Below are positions 5,212-14,510 of a DNA stretch of 25,360 nt, piece by piece. Under the pieces are notes generated by a model. That model saw only the letters and a program-made list of their open reading frames with translations. It had not been told where the DNA came from and did no database searches. The stretch covers positions 1 through 25,360 of the IMG/VR virus record IMGVR_UViG_3300030389_004951; one strand, written 5' to 3'. Position 1 is the first letter of the stretch. Each line of letters opens with the position of its first letter. The position numbers and the translations under genes are program-made. Origin of the DNA: a virus.

Positions 5212-5227
5212 ACTAATAAGTATTAGT
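5212..5227 (-). promoter_or_regulatory. Perfect palindrome at the boundary of the structural and accessory genes
   Basis: ACTAATA-AG-TATTAGT is a perfect 7-bp inverted repeat with a 2-base centre. It overlaps the stop codon of the 270-residue structural protein and ends 20 nt before the ATG of the VanZ-like gene. No T-tract follows, so it is not an obvious terminator. A promoter -10 region (TAATAC on the minus strand) or an operator fits better. It resembles the palindrome at 2067-2078. Confidence 0.35.
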
Positions 5228-6035
5228 AATCCATTCTTAATAAAAACTTCATTGGTATCTTTTGACTCTTAGGTATTGCTTTAGAAAGTTTTGCATAACC
5301 CACTAAACTGTTTTGCTCATCATATAATCCTACTTCTGTTATATAAGTTGGAAAATTACTACTTGTTAAATTATCTTTTAATTGTCCTAATCCATTTGAA
5401 TTGAATACAGTTACATTAGTCGTATTATTTAATTCATTTGGTACGGCATCACAAGTCCATTCATATGTATTTATTACGGTCGTGCCTTTGTATGTAATTG
5501 TGTAGTCACCACTTGTTACATCTGTATAATTTTGTGAACCATCAAATGAAGCTGTTTCGGTAATAGCAAAAGCACCAACATTATAAAAAATATTTCCTAT
5601 ATAGTTATCGGATGATGACAGTGCCGACACCGATTGTGAAAATGTTGCATTTGTAGAATAAAGATTTCCATTACTATCGTCCACTATGATAGCATTTGTA
5701 GTGGTGTCAATTAACTGAAAACTACCTCTTTTTATTTCTACATCAAATTTATTTTGTGGAATAAAAACAATTGAACCAGTATCATAAAACTTTGTTAAAA
5801 AAGTATTATATCCAGAACCATCGTTTCCTATATTAAATTGTTCAGTATATTTATCATTTGTAGAACCACTAAGATAAAAATTTACACGAGCAAAGTCGTA
5901 GTAACTTTTAGAAACTTCATTTGAAGAGTTATTTAAAAACTGATGTCTTGTGACATCTGCCTGAGTTAAAGTAAATGACTTATGTGCTTTATACTCGTAA
6001 GTATTTTGGTTTTCAGGTGTGAATTGTTTAAGCAT
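5223..6035 (-). CDS. Phage structural protein, probably tail/fibre-associated (270 aa)
   Basis: The protein is beta-rich, low in Cys and rich in Ser, Thr, Asn and Gly, with no signal peptide, as expected for a virion protein. The last ~40 residues (ITEVGLYDEQNSLVGYAKLS, then basic and hydrophobic strands ending LLRMDY) match the C-terminus of the neighbouring 353-residue protein, so the two share a domain that may trimerise or dock. The ATG follows the upstream stop by 9 bases with only a weak GGG as ribosome site, suggesting translational coupling. It is the last gene of the structural run. I do not recognise a named family, and a fibre or baseplate decoration role is inferred from position. 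Confidence 0.72.
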   Translation of the reverse strand: MLKQFTPENQNTYEYKAHKSFTLTQADVTRHQFLNNSSNEVSKSYYDFARVNFYLSGSTNDKYTEQFNIGNDGSGYNTFLTKFYDTGSIVFIPQNKFDVEIKRGSFQLIDTTTNAIIVDDSNGNLYSTNATFSQSVSALSSSDNYIGNIFYNVGAFAITETASFDGSQNYTDVTSGDYTITYKGTTVINTYEWTCDAVPNELNNTTNVTVFNSNGLGQLKDNLTSSNFPTYITEVGLYDEQNSLVGYAKLSKAIPKSQKIPMKFLLRMDY

Positions 6036-6044
6036 CCCATGACA

Positions 6045-7106
6045 TTAGTAAGTCAAACGAACCTTGACGATTGCTTCAGAACTAAAATTTTTATTTATTG
6101 GTGAACTTAATCTACCCACGGCTAATAAAGAGTTTTGGTCATCATATAATCCAACTTCACTTATAAAAGTTTGAGGATTTGTTACCATGTCATCATGTCT
6201 TATCTCATAAGTTGAACCACTCCAAAAAGTTAAATTTTGTGAAAGATTGAATTCACTAGCTCTAGCTCTACAGAAGTAATCAAAAACATACTGTTGTTCT
6301 TCTGAGCGAAGTGTTACTGAACCCTTTTGTAATGCTAGTGCAATTTTATTAGCATTGTCTACGGCATCAGCAACTCTTAAATCAGGTGCTAGACCTGTAC
6401 CTTGAGATGATGGATTACCACTTCCACTTTGAACTAAACCAGGATCACCTGGCAAACTTGATGAAACAGCATTGGCACTTAGCACCAATAGACCGGCATC
6501 AGGATAGAAGAATCCATAATTCTTTGTTGTAGCTGCCGTGTGAACAGTTCCAGCAGAACCAGACACAATATTAAATCTTGGACCAAATGGAACAGATGTA
6601 GCATCTACGTTTTTAGAATCATCAGTCAATAATAAAGAATGAGCAGCACCATTAGATAACGAACCAGAAAGAGTTACTGTCCATGTGCCTGGATTTAGTC
6701 TATCTTTCATCTGTAATCTTTCAGCAGCAATAATATAAACATCTGGCTGAGATACTGCATTAGTACCATCAGTTCCATCAACTATAGACCAACCTGCACC
6801 ATCTCTTATGTTTTCGGCATTTGGTTCTACAAAATTAAAAAACTGTTTGTATATTGCCTGTGTTGTTCCCTCTGTAGTTGCTGATTCTTCAGCAGAACCA
6901 CTACCACCCTTATGACCGTAAGTTACACTAAAATGGTCTTTAGAGTTATATTGTAGATTATAGTAATAAGATTTCTGTGTCGAAGACAACGAAGATGTAG
7001 AAAGGTTAGAACCAGCAAGTGTTCCAACACCACCATCAAAAAATCCGTTGGTTACAGTAATCTGTGTTGTTATAGTATCTTCTGCTATATTAAATGTTTT
7101 CATCAT
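6045..7106 (-). CDS. Phage structural protein with shared EVGLYDDQNSLL C-terminal domain (353 aa)
   Basis: The N-terminal part includes QKSYYYNLQYNSKDHFSVTY followed by GHKGGSGS. I associate this wording with virion proteins of marine T4-like phages, though I cannot check it here. The middle is Ser/Gly/Ala-rich (~residues 150-250). The C-terminus carries ISEVGLYDDQNSLLAVGRLS and then PINK, homologous to the next gene's C-terminus. Two successive ATG codons open the frame, and either could be used. The upstream stop TAG is 10 bases away and a weak TAGGG overlaps it. Expected to be part of the tail tip or a fibre, cytoplasmic until assembly. Confidence 0.72.
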   Translation of the reverse strand: MMKTFNIAEDTITTQITVTNGFFDGGVGTLAGSNLSTSSLSSTQKSYYYNLQYNSKDHFSVTYGHKGGSGSAEESATTEGTTQAIYKQFFNFVEPNAENIRDGAGWSIVDGTDGTNAVSQPDVYIIAAERLQMKDRLNPGTWTVTLSGSLSNGAAHSLLLTDDSKNVDATSVPFGPRFNIVSGSAGTVHTAATTKNYGFFYPDAGLLVLSANAVSSSLPGDPGLVQSGSGNPSSQGTGLAPDLRVADAVDNANKIALALQKGSVTLRSEEQQYVFDYFCRARASEFNLSQNLTFWSGSTYEIRHDDMVTNPQTFISEVGLYDDQNSLLAVGRLSSPINKNFSSEAIVKVRLTY

Positions 7107-7116
7107 GGTTCAAACC

Positions 7117-7785
7117 CTACGCTGTTGTGTTGTTTGTATTAATTGTTACAGTTACGAATGCTGGAGCAGCACCATCTCTAGATACTTCCACACCTATTGA
7201 CCTTTGTGAAGTGATTTGTTGTGGAGCAGCATTTAATACTAAGGTTTGTGCTTCACTTATATTAGCAATTACAGGATCTGGATGGTCAAATGGTGGTAAA
7301 TTTTCAAGTGTAAAATTTCCACCAATATTTATTTGTTCTAGTGCTATTCCTGAAGCTGTTAATCCCCTCATATCTAATACTTTGAAATTGTATGTGGCAT
7401 TATCAATACTTGGAAAAACTCTTGGTATTATTGTAATAGGATTACTTTCAGTTTCTCCAGCAACTTTTGTTATAGTAACAGAAGTTCCGCTTGTTATGGT
7501 GATAAAAGAAAAGTTCTGTACATTCCTTTCACCTTCACCATATAATTTAAATCTTAAAAATACATTATCATCTGGTACAGCCTCTAACATCGGAAGAGAA
7601 GTTATAGCACTTCCATATGAATCTGAACCACTTGGGTGGTCAGCATTGTAAAGAGTGTAATCAACTCCTGTATCTCCAAACGCATATTGTGTAACGCCCA
7701 ATGGTTGTCCATTAGCTAACTTCTGACGACCTAATTTTGTTAGAATGGCATCTACTATTACTGTATCATTATCTAAAATTCCCAT
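7117..7785 (-). CDS. Phage structural protein of the VDAILTKLGRQKLANGQ family (222 aa)
   Basis: The N-terminal ~75 residues (VDAILTKLGRQKLANGQ, later QYAFGDTGVDY and HPSGSDSYGSAI) form a very recognisable block that I associate with uncharacterised structural proteins of marine T4-like phages. The rest is beta-rich with a Thr/Asn-rich end. It starts at ATG 7783-7785, with AAAGGA 8 nt before it, after a 57-nt gap that holds a promoter-like element. It therefore probably opens a transcription unit with the two genes downstream. No enzyme motif is present. The role within the particle is unknown; position suggests tail or baseplate periphery. Confidence 0.75.
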   Translation of the reverse strand: MGILDNDTVIVDAILTKLGRQKLANGQPLGVTQYAFGDTGVDYTLYNADHPSGSDSYGSAITSLPMLEAVPDDNVFLRFKLYGEGERNVQNFSFITITSGTSVTITKVAGETESNPITIIPRVFPSIDNATYNFKVLDMRGLTASGIALEQINIGGNFTLENLPPFDHPDPVIANISEAQTLVLNAAPQQITSQRSIGVEVSRDGAAPAFVTVTINTNNTTA

Positions 7786-7815
7786 AATCGTAATCCTTTA
7801 AGTTATAATATTACT

Positions 7816-7823
7816 CATTTATA
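7816..7823 (-). promoter_or_regulatory. Candidate T4-type late promoter before the 222-residue structural gene
   Basis: The minus strand reads TATAAATG, one mismatch from TATAAATA, 30 nt upstream of the ATG at 7785. A TAATATTA palindrome lies between them at 7806-7813. The 57-nt gap (7786-7842) is one of only three gaps over 30 nt among the genes, which supports a promoter. The assignment is by eye. Confidence 0.4.
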
Positions 7824-7842
7824 AATATATCCAAAAAATATT

Positions 7843-10800
7843 TTACCTTATTACTTTTAACTTATTGATGGTATCTGAACCACCTACATTTATTTTGTAC
7901 GCTGGTGTTGACGGTAAAACATCTAATTCAGGATCGAATTGTGGTGGATTAGTACCATCATTTTGTGTTCCCTTATAAATAAGATTTATTAAACCATCTT
8001 TACTAGTTCCTACTTTAAAGAAATGATTGATAGGATATGTGATATTCCCATCATCATCTGATTTAAAGAAAAGTGTTCTACCTACCATTCTACCATCTAC
8101 AGTTGCATCATCACTACCAAAGAAAGATGAGTAAGTATATCCACTTCCACTATCTACATAATAACGATTTCCAAAATATCTAAAGTTGTCATGATGATTG
8201 AAAGGTTGTTTGGCATTTGTTCCTATTCTATTTTTGTATGAACCACTTGTTGGAAAAAACTCCTCTATATCGCCGATTGTTTTAAAGAAAAATCTACCAT
8301 CGTATCTGTATGTGTTAAAGTTTCCGTCACTACCTGGTTTACCAGATTTAAAGAAAGTTTGATTTTCATCCTTTCCAGCATTTTTATAAAACTCGTTTTT
8401 AGAACCGAAAAGCAAATTAGTAAAGTTACTTAGCTCTATATTGAAAACAGTTTGATTTAATGAATCTGATAAATCAATAATGTCTAATGGAGCAGATTTA
8501 TTCGTATGGACTTTATCATTAAAGGTAGATGTTATATTTACTTCATCGGTCAGAACATCAATAGATTCTTTATGCTTATTTTCATTTAACAATCCACTTA
8601 TATTTACTTCATCGGTCAGAACGTTAATAGATTTTTCATGTTTATTTTCATTAAAATTTATACTAAGAGTTGGTTCTGTTAAATTAGTCGAACCTTCTGC
8701 TTTGTTCGGATTAAGTTGTGTCTGTAAAGCAGCTCTTTTTATTCTTGGTCTAAATAGAGTATCATTTTTAATTTCGTATGAAAACTCTAACTTTGTGTTT
8801 GCTGGTAATAACTTTTCCATAGAGTCTATAAATTCAGGATTGTCTATATGTGATTCTACCATAGACAGATTATTAACAACGTCTACTGTTATTAATCGTT
8901 CATCGATAAGTTGTCTTCTTAAAGTTATTAACTCATCATAAATACCATTGTTGTCATAATCATCTAAGAAATCATCTAATACGAAATCAGACATAGCGTT
9001 TATCACAAGGGCATCAATAGCGTCCACATAAGAAAATGATTTTCCTATTTTATTTACATTTACCTCTTGATTATCTTGTGGATTATAAGGTAATCCTAAA
9101 GTTCTTGTACTTGGATTTAATTCTCCATAATATTTCATGTCAGAACCAATGTAATATTGTCTATCACTTCTCACAACATCACTTCCTCTTACTTGAAATG
9201 AAAAGTTTTTGACATCAGTAGTAGAACTCTTGACAGTTAAACTTGGTTGCGATGATATTGTCTTATCAAAGTTTTTTACTTTTTTTGTAGATGATATGTC
9301 TTTTATAGTTGAAGTATTTGGACTATCATTAAGTGGGTAATGATATATTAAATTATCTCTTGGAGCCGTTGCTGTTCCACCAACAACACTTTTGTAATTG
9401 AGAATATGTTGTTTAAATTTAGACATACTAATTACAGAATCCCAAGCTCTCACTTCAGCAATAGAACCTGTTATTTCTTCACCAATCAAAAAGTTATTTG
9501 ACGACTGACCTGAAGAAGTAATAAAGTTTTTATTAGCATTAATATTAAAAGATGACATACTAATATGTTGAATATCTTTTATTTTATCTCTATCTTTTCT
9601 ACCAACAAATAAACTATACGATTGTGTGACTTCAGCAGAAGATGTTACAATATTTCTCTGTAACATAACATTAAAAAAGTTATTATCATTTATGTTGTCA
9701 ATAAAATCAGTAGACATTGATATAGAATTAGTTGACAGTGGCAAAGAACCTGTTAGACTATTGTTTAATCTGAATTCAATTTTACCCCTAGTAGTAGATG
9801 AGCCTGATGGGACAATTCTTAAATCCCAATTATCTTCAGAACCACTTGACCTCAATATTTTTTGTTCGTTGTTAGTTCTAGTAGTTTTAACAATGAACTC
9901 TATTCCGTTTGGCTCGGCATCATTAGAGTACCAATCTAGTGCTAATTTATCAGAAGCAGAAGACAAATTTAATGATTTTTGAGCCTCTGTTTTTTCTCTA
10001 AAAGAAACATTTCCGACAACATTTTTTATTCCATTTTCCAAATCATTAGCAACATTATTGGTAACAACACTTGGATTATGTTCTTCTCTTGAGCCACCAT
10101 ATTCAGTCAATTTAAATGAAGTAGGATCGTATCCATATAAACTTAATAAAGTATTAATACTTTCTTGAGTTCCTTTTGTTTTATAGATATAAACTAAGTT
10201 GTTTAATATTTTTGTCCAAAGTGAACTAATAGCCTTTTTATCTCCAATTTGGTCACCACGAGTTGACTCTAAATAATTATCAAGACTACCAGTAAGTGGA
10301 TTTCTTAAATCAAACCCAAGTGAGTTTCCAATAATGGGTAAAAGATTGTCTGGCATTCCATTTGGATTTGTGTATCCAAGTTTATAAATGTTATGATAGT
10401 TGTCAATATAACTTCTTAACAAATCAAATTGTTCTCCTAGCATATTTACAAAATCACGAAGAGTTTGATGATCACTACCTTTTCTTAAAAAAGTAGGTAA
10501 GTTGTTAACCAGAGAATGAATATTATTATCGTCATAATCAGAAGCTATAGTGTGCATCGTATCATACCAATCATTCCATTCCGATGAACCATCATAACTT
10601 CCACTTGGTGGTCTATAAATCTTTGAGAAAGGATGTATATTAGTTGGGTTGTTTTTCGATACAACTACATCAGCAAAGAATGCTTGTTTATTTCCACTTT
10701 CTTGTGTAAACAATGGAAACAAATCTCCTTGTGGTAATATTGAACCTGTAACAAAATCTTCCATCCCCAATGTACCATCGTCTTTAATTTGATTTGGAAA

Positions 10801-12435
10801 TACATATGAATTATAAACACCAGTTAAATCATAAATACCGTAAGCAAAACCATCACCAATTGAACCACTTGTAGAAGCCGATATTGGATTTGAACCAGAG
10901 AGTATTTCCCAAGATGTGGAAGTCTTACTATAATCCTCAAGACCTGTTATCAACCCAAAATCACCAGTTTTTGTTGGTCTAAAAAAACTTTGTTGTGCTT
11001 GAAAAATATATCGTTGGTAATGAGAGCCAGTTGTTTGTGGATTTGCTATAACAGAACCACTCCAAGCGTTATGTGGTATTTGTCTTCCATTAAAATACCC
11101 ATAGTCCCCTACCTCATCTCCACCAGACCTATCATATCTTTCATTAGCAAAACCGCCAGAAGCAAAGTTTAAGTCATACTGACTATCAGGTCCTCCACCT
11201 CGTAAAACAAAAGAAAGATAAAACTTATCATCTGAACTGTAGAAAGGTTCGTTTTCTACGTTGTATACATCTGTAAAAAGATGTATAAATCCATCTTCTG
11301 ATTTTCTATAGACTCTATCAAATCCATCTAAGTTTTGTAACTTAGTAAAATCATTATTAATTAAATTATTGTAATTAGTTCCAGCAAAATTTTGACCAAC
11401 ACCTGGCGCAGAAGAAGTAGAATAACTGTGTCCGTCATGATACATAAAATGTTCATAGTGTGTAAACTCATCTTCTACTTTTCTTATTTGTCTAAATAAA
11501 TCTTTTCTTTTTTCTACTACTCTTAAGCTACTTGAAAAAGCAAGAGATGAACTTAACTGAGAATACAATCCTTCTAATGTTACTGCTTTAGTTTTAAAGT
11601 TTTGTAATTTGGATTTTGCTGAACCAAAGAAAACATGACCATCAAATTTTCCATAATCAATATTAAGATTAAGGTCTTTTTGTTGACGAGTTATTTCTTC
11701 TACAAGATTTTCACCAGAGGATCCTGTGATATTATTATAATTAACATATGAATCTTCCTCGTGAGTTGGTGTTGTAGAATACCCCTCGTCTATTGTTAGA
11801 CCTAATCCACTTATAGCAAGACCTTCTCGGTCAATAAAAAATATTGTTTCGGTTTGCGATGATAAAAATTTATTTGATATATTAAAATCAATTGATAACA
11901 CTGGCACATCACCCGGTAATGGTTGATTTAATTTCAATATTAAAGTTCTTTTATTATCAGTTACATTATCAAAAGCATATCCATTAATAGGAATTAATCT
12001 TCCTTGTGATAATTCCAAGTAAGTATTAAACTGATAAGTATCTTCATCACCTTGCATAAATGAAACAATATCATCTTGATTATTTATAGAACCACTTGCT
12101 ACACTTAATCTTATTTCGTTACGACTTGGTGATACTTCTGACAAATGTAAACCACTAGTATCCAATCTTTCTAAAAAATCATATTGTAAATTATAGTTAC
12201 CTTCACTAAAACCGTTTCTGTCTAAAAACTCATTAGGTTTAATAAAAAGGTCATTGTCCCTTACATAAAAGTCAATATCTTTTGATAGTTCAGTAGAATC
12301 TAAAAAACCACCAACACTTGAAAATACCGATAGTTTAATTACACCACTCTGTAACAAATCAGGTGTAAATTCATATGAAGTTTCATCCGATATTAATTGT
12401 AAAGTATTATTATTATATGGTTGTAATATTTCCAT
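7843..12435 (-). CDS. Giant baseplate/tail protein with tail-protein-I-like core and LamG-like segment (1530 aa)
   Basis: Residues ~635-760 (LPTFLRKGSDHQTLRDFVNM, GEQFDLLRSYIDN, LLPIIGNSLGFDL, NNLVYIYKTKGTQESINTLL, SLYGYDP) fit the P2 gpI-like tail protein fold found in baseplate wedges of contractile tails. The stretch at about 830-1010 (GIEFIVKTTRTNNEQKILRS and following strands) looks like a LamG/concanavalin-like domain. Residues ~1260-1304 hold two 22-residue repeats, and the end is rich in FFK and aromatic residues, like a fibre-attachment region. T4 gp7, the wedge protein next to gp6, is about 1030 residues, so this could be an enlarged gp7 counterpart, but I would not claim homology. 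The start overlaps the upstream stop (TAATG) within a 20-base sequence repeated at 14505-14524. Confidence 0.8.
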   Translation of the reverse strand: MEILQPYNNNTLQLISDETSYEFTPDLLQSGVIKLSVFSSVGGFLDSTELSKDIDFYVRDNDLFIKPNEFLDRNGFSEGNYNLQYDFLERLDTSGLHLSEVSPSRNEIRLSVASGSINNQDDIVSFMQGDEDTYQFNTYLELSQGRLIPINGYAFDNVTDNKRTLILKLNQPLPGDVPVLSIDFNISNKFLSSQTETIFFIDREGLAISGLGLTIDEGYSTTPTHEEDSYVNYNNITGSSGENLVEEITRQQKDLNLNIDYGKFDGHVFFGSAKSKLQNFKTKAVTLEGLYSQLSSSLAFSSSLRVVEKRKDLFRQIRKVEDEFTHYEHFMYHDGHSYSTSSAPGVGQNFAGTNYNNLINNDFTKLQNLDGFDRVYRKSEDGFIHLFTDVYNVENEPFYSSDDKFYLSFVLRGGGPDSQYDLNFASGGFANERYDRSGGDEVGDYGYFNGRQIPHNAWSGSVIANPQTTGSHYQRYIFQAQQSFFRPTKTGDFGLITGLEDYSKTSTSWEILSGSNPISASTSGSIGDGFAYGIYDLTGVYNSYVFPNQIKDDGTLGMEDFVTGSILPQGDLFPLFTQESGNKQAFFADVVVSKNNPTNIHPFSKIYRPPSGSYDGSSEWNDWYDTMHTIASDYDDNNIHSLVNNLPTFLRKGSDHQTLRDFVNMLGEQFDLLRSYIDNYHNIYKLGYTNPNGMPDNLLPIIGNSLGFDLRNPLTGSLDNYLESTRGDQIGDKKAISSLWTKILNNLVYIYKTKGTQESINTLLSLYGYDPTSFKLTEYGGSREEHNPSVVTNNVANDLENGIKNVVGNVSFREKTEAQKSLNLSSASDKLALDWYSNDAEPNGIEFIVKTTRTNNEQKILRSSGSEDNWDLRIVPSGSSTTRGKIEFRLNNSLTGSLPLSTNSISMSTDFIDNINDNNFFNVMLQRNIVTSSAEVTQSYSLFVGRKDRDKIKDIQHISMSSFNINANKNFITSSGQSSNNFLIGEEITGSIAEVRAWDSVISMSKFKQHILNYKSVVGGTATAPRDNLIYHYPLNDSPNTSTIKDISSTKKVKNFDKTISSQPSLTVKSSTTDVKNFSFQVRGSDVVRSDRQYYIGSDMKYYGELNPSTRTLGLPYNPQDNQEVNVNKIGKSFSYVDAIDALVINAMSDFVLDDFLDDYDNNGIYDELITLRRQLIDERLITVDVVNNLSMVESHIDNPEFIDSMEKLLPANTKLEFSYEIKNDTLFRPRIKRAALQTQLNPNKAEGSTNLTEPTLSINFNENKHEKSINVLTDEVNISGLLNENKHKESIDVLTDEVNITSTFNDKVHTNKSAPLDIIDLSDSLNQTVFNIELSNFTNLLFGSKNEFYKNAGKDENQTFFKSGKPGSDGNFNTYRYDGRFFFKTIGDIEEFFPTSGSYKNRIGTNAKQPFNHHDNFRYFGNRYYVDSGSGYTYSSFFGSDDATVDGRMVGRTLFFKSDDDGNITYPINHFFKVGTSKDGLINLIYKGTQNDGTNPPQFDPELDVLPSTPAYKINVGGSDTINKLKVIR
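8534..8654 (-). repeat. 66-bp tandem repeat inside the 1530-residue tail protein
   Basis: Two near-identical copies start at 8534 and 8600 (period 66 bp, in frame). They encode NENKHEKSINVLTDEVNI and NENKHKESIDVLTDEVNI, each with a four-residue spacer. A third, decayed copy follows in the protein (NDKVHTNKSAPLDIIDLS). The DNA is as similar as the protein, indicating a fairly recent duplication. Confidence 0.88.
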
Positions 12436-12449
12436 TAAAATGCCTGTTC
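12430..12449. repeat. 20-bp exact repeat at a stop/start junction, copy 1
   Basis: The minus strand reads GAACAGGCATTTTAATGGAA. It encodes the C-terminal EQAF-stop of the 691-residue protein and the ME start of the 1530-residue protein through a TAATG overlap. The same 20 bases occur at 14505-14524. Confidence 0.9.
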
Positions 12450-14510
12450 ATCATTTATGGTTTCCAATAAAGGTGTTTTCATCACACCTTGTTTTTGCAC
12501 TCGACCATTTTTAGGTTGATTCACTTCATAGTCCCCAATAAGAATTCCTTGTTCATCTGTACCAGCTTGGTTTTGTATAGATAAAAATTCATTATTTGGT
12601 GGATTCATATCAATAGTACATTCATCATCTCTTATAAATATATCAGTAGCTAAACTATTGATTGGTAAACTTCCAAAACCATCTGTTATCCATTCCAACT
12701 TATTACCACCAATAAAGTCATAAATGTCTCTTGGCTCTGAAAAAAATCTTGTTTGTCCTAAATCTAATTGACCTGGTTGCTCTCCTAAAAGATTACTATT
12801 TATTTTTTCAACATAATCTTTTGCTGATGCTTTTTGTAGATAATCTTCTGAAACAAAATTGTCATCCTTTACTATTCTAGATACAGACGAATGATACTCT
12901 GATGATTTATTAAAACCACCTATTATTGCTTGATTATCTCCAATGGGTAAAAAATTAAAATCAGTTCCACCAAATACAGCAAAATCTTGAGATTGTAAAA
13001 GTCCATCATTTACAACTATGTTTTTAGTCACAAGATATGTTTGTAATAACAATGACCTACTATCATCGTATCTATAGATTACTATTTTTATAGACTTCAC
13101 ACCCGGTTGATTGTAAACATGGCTATCTGTTTGCTCGAGTGGGATTGATTCACGAATCTGTGAGGCATACCATTTTTTCAAAAAATAGTTATCATAAGAT
13201 GGATACTCTGGCAAATCATATAAATTAAAAAAATAAGTTTGTTCAATCTGCTCATCTGATAATAAATTATTTTCATCTCCCCACTGTATAACCTGATAGG
13301 TAAAATAAGAATTAGATAAATTAAAATTCAAGTCGTTAATTAATGAAGCGATATCTTGACTTTCATCCAAATAATATAGATTGTTTAGTGTTGGTGAATA
13401 AGGTTGTAAAGTAGGATTTGTAAAAGACTCACCGAATATACTCATCCTTAAGTTGACTTTTACCGGATAAGATGTTTCGAGATATTTAGTCTCATCCTCG
13501 TCTATATCGTAGTATAAAAATTCATTTTCATTTTCAGTTGATGTATCTACCAAAAAAGAAACAGATTTAGGTTTTAGACTATTGACAATTTCTTCATTAC
13601 CAAAAAAATCGTTGTATTCGAAAGATGGAAAACCTAAACCAACTAAGTAATCTCCTCTTATATCATTTCCCACTGTTATTTCATTTGTAATAGGAGTAAG
13701 GTCGATTTCAAAAAAACCTGAGTTGCTTATTTCTGGTGGTGCAGTAATAGTCTCAACAAAAATAAAAGAATTTTCTGTTGGGTTTTTTATTTTTAATCTA
13801 TTTGGAAAAAACAACTCGTGAGTAAAATCAAATTGATTTCCGAATACACCTTGTGGTATTGAATACTCATAAGTCAAACCCATTGAATCACCACTATCTA
13901 ATTCTAAAACTAGACGAGCATTTTCCTCATTAACATCTCTTGGTTTTAAAAAACCAATTGTGTCAACGTTCTTAAAAAAAGTTCTATCGTCTGGCCAACC
14001 ATCTCGAATATTACTAAATTGATCGTAGATATTTTCACCTGTATAGTAATTACCGTATATTGCGAAGTGTCTCATAATTGCTATTTGAGATATAAATATT
14101 GGAGTGCCTGTTGGATCTTCTGTGTTTAGCACTCGATTCGGAATGTCATCGGGATTGAGTGTTTCTCCACCACCATCAGGAAGTAACGGAATTAAAGTAG
14201 GAAATGATTCAACATCGGAGATACTGTCAGGTATAATTTGACCGTTCACATCTCTTGAGTATGTAATACGATTTAAGCCACTTAGAAATGTTTGTTCATC
14301 AAACAAAATTTCAACGGGTCTTCCCTTCGGACTAGGAACGTCTAGCAATCTCAGTGGAAAGATTCTGTTATCTTTGACGATGGAATTCCAATTTCCTAAA
14401 GAAAAATCTTCTAAATTATCATTGTTCAATCCAAGTTCATTTATAGAACCATTTGGATAAACACCTGGCGTCAACCAACTTGGATATTGTTGTTTTTTAG
14501 AATATTCCAT
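12435..14510 (-). CDS. Large structural protein with PKD-like module (691 aa)
   Basis: The N-terminal third is rich in Pro, Asn and Asp (PSWLTPGVYPNGSINELGL near the start), without enzyme motifs. Residues ~401-500 (YQVIQWGDENN, then QPGVKSIKIVIYRY, ending KNIVVND) have the WGD...PG layout of a PKD-type immunoglobulin-like domain. They are followed at ~528-547 by IIGGFNKSSEYHSSVSRIV. The 654-residue protein has the same order of WGD, PG, NI-LN and IGG-S elements, so the two are related. PKD domains in virion proteins commonly serve as spacers or bind surface glycans. It overlaps both neighbours by one base. The C-terminus EQAF equals that of the 218-residue protein upstream. Confidence 0.75.
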   Translation of the reverse strand: MEYSKKQQYPSWLTPGVYPNGSINELGLNNDNLEDFSLGNWNSIVKDNRIFPLRLLDVPSPKGRPVEILFDEQTFLSGLNRITYSRDVNGQIIPDSISDVESFPTLIPLLPDGGGETLNPDDIPNRVLNTEDPTGTPIFISQIAIMRHFAIYGNYYTGENIYDQFSNIRDGWPDDRTFFKNVDTIGFLKPRDVNEENARLVLELDSGDSMGLTYEYSIPQGVFGNQFDFTHELFFPNRLKIKNPTENSFIFVETITAPPEISNSGFFEIDLTPITNEITVGNDIRGDYLVGLGFPSFEYNDFFGNEEIVNSLKPKSVSFLVDTSTENENEFLYYDIDEDETKYLETSYPVKVNLRMSIFGESFTNPTLQPYSPTLNNLYYLDESQDIASLINDLNFNLSNSYFTYQVIQWGDENNLLSDEQIEQTYFFNLYDLPEYPSYDNYFLKKWYASQIRESIPLEQTDSHVYNQPGVKSIKIVIYRYDDSRSLLLQTYLVTKNIVVNDGLLQSQDFAVFGGTDFNFLPIGDNQAIIGGFNKSSEYHSSVSRIVKDDNFVSEDYLQKASAKDYVEKINSNLLGEQPGQLDLGQTRFFSEPRDIYDFIGGNKLEWITDGFGSLPINSLATDIFIRDDECTIDMNPPNNEFLSIQNQAGTDEQGILIGDYEVNQPKNGRVQKQGVMKTPLLETINDEQAF

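Noticed and set aside
6033-6042. MSWDA mini-ORF between the 353- and 270-residue genes
   Set aside because: Five codons, no ribosome site, overlapping a supported start.
7094-7651. 185-codon plus-strand open frame (and other plus-strand frames at 788-970, 1544-1810, 1859-2086, 3053-3397, 8480-8941, 9626-9982, 15066-15359, 19129-19503, 20104-20353, 21226-21688, 22984-23250)
   Set aside because: They lie antisense to well supported minus-strand genes, lack ribosome sites and have compositions expected of reverse-strand shadows.
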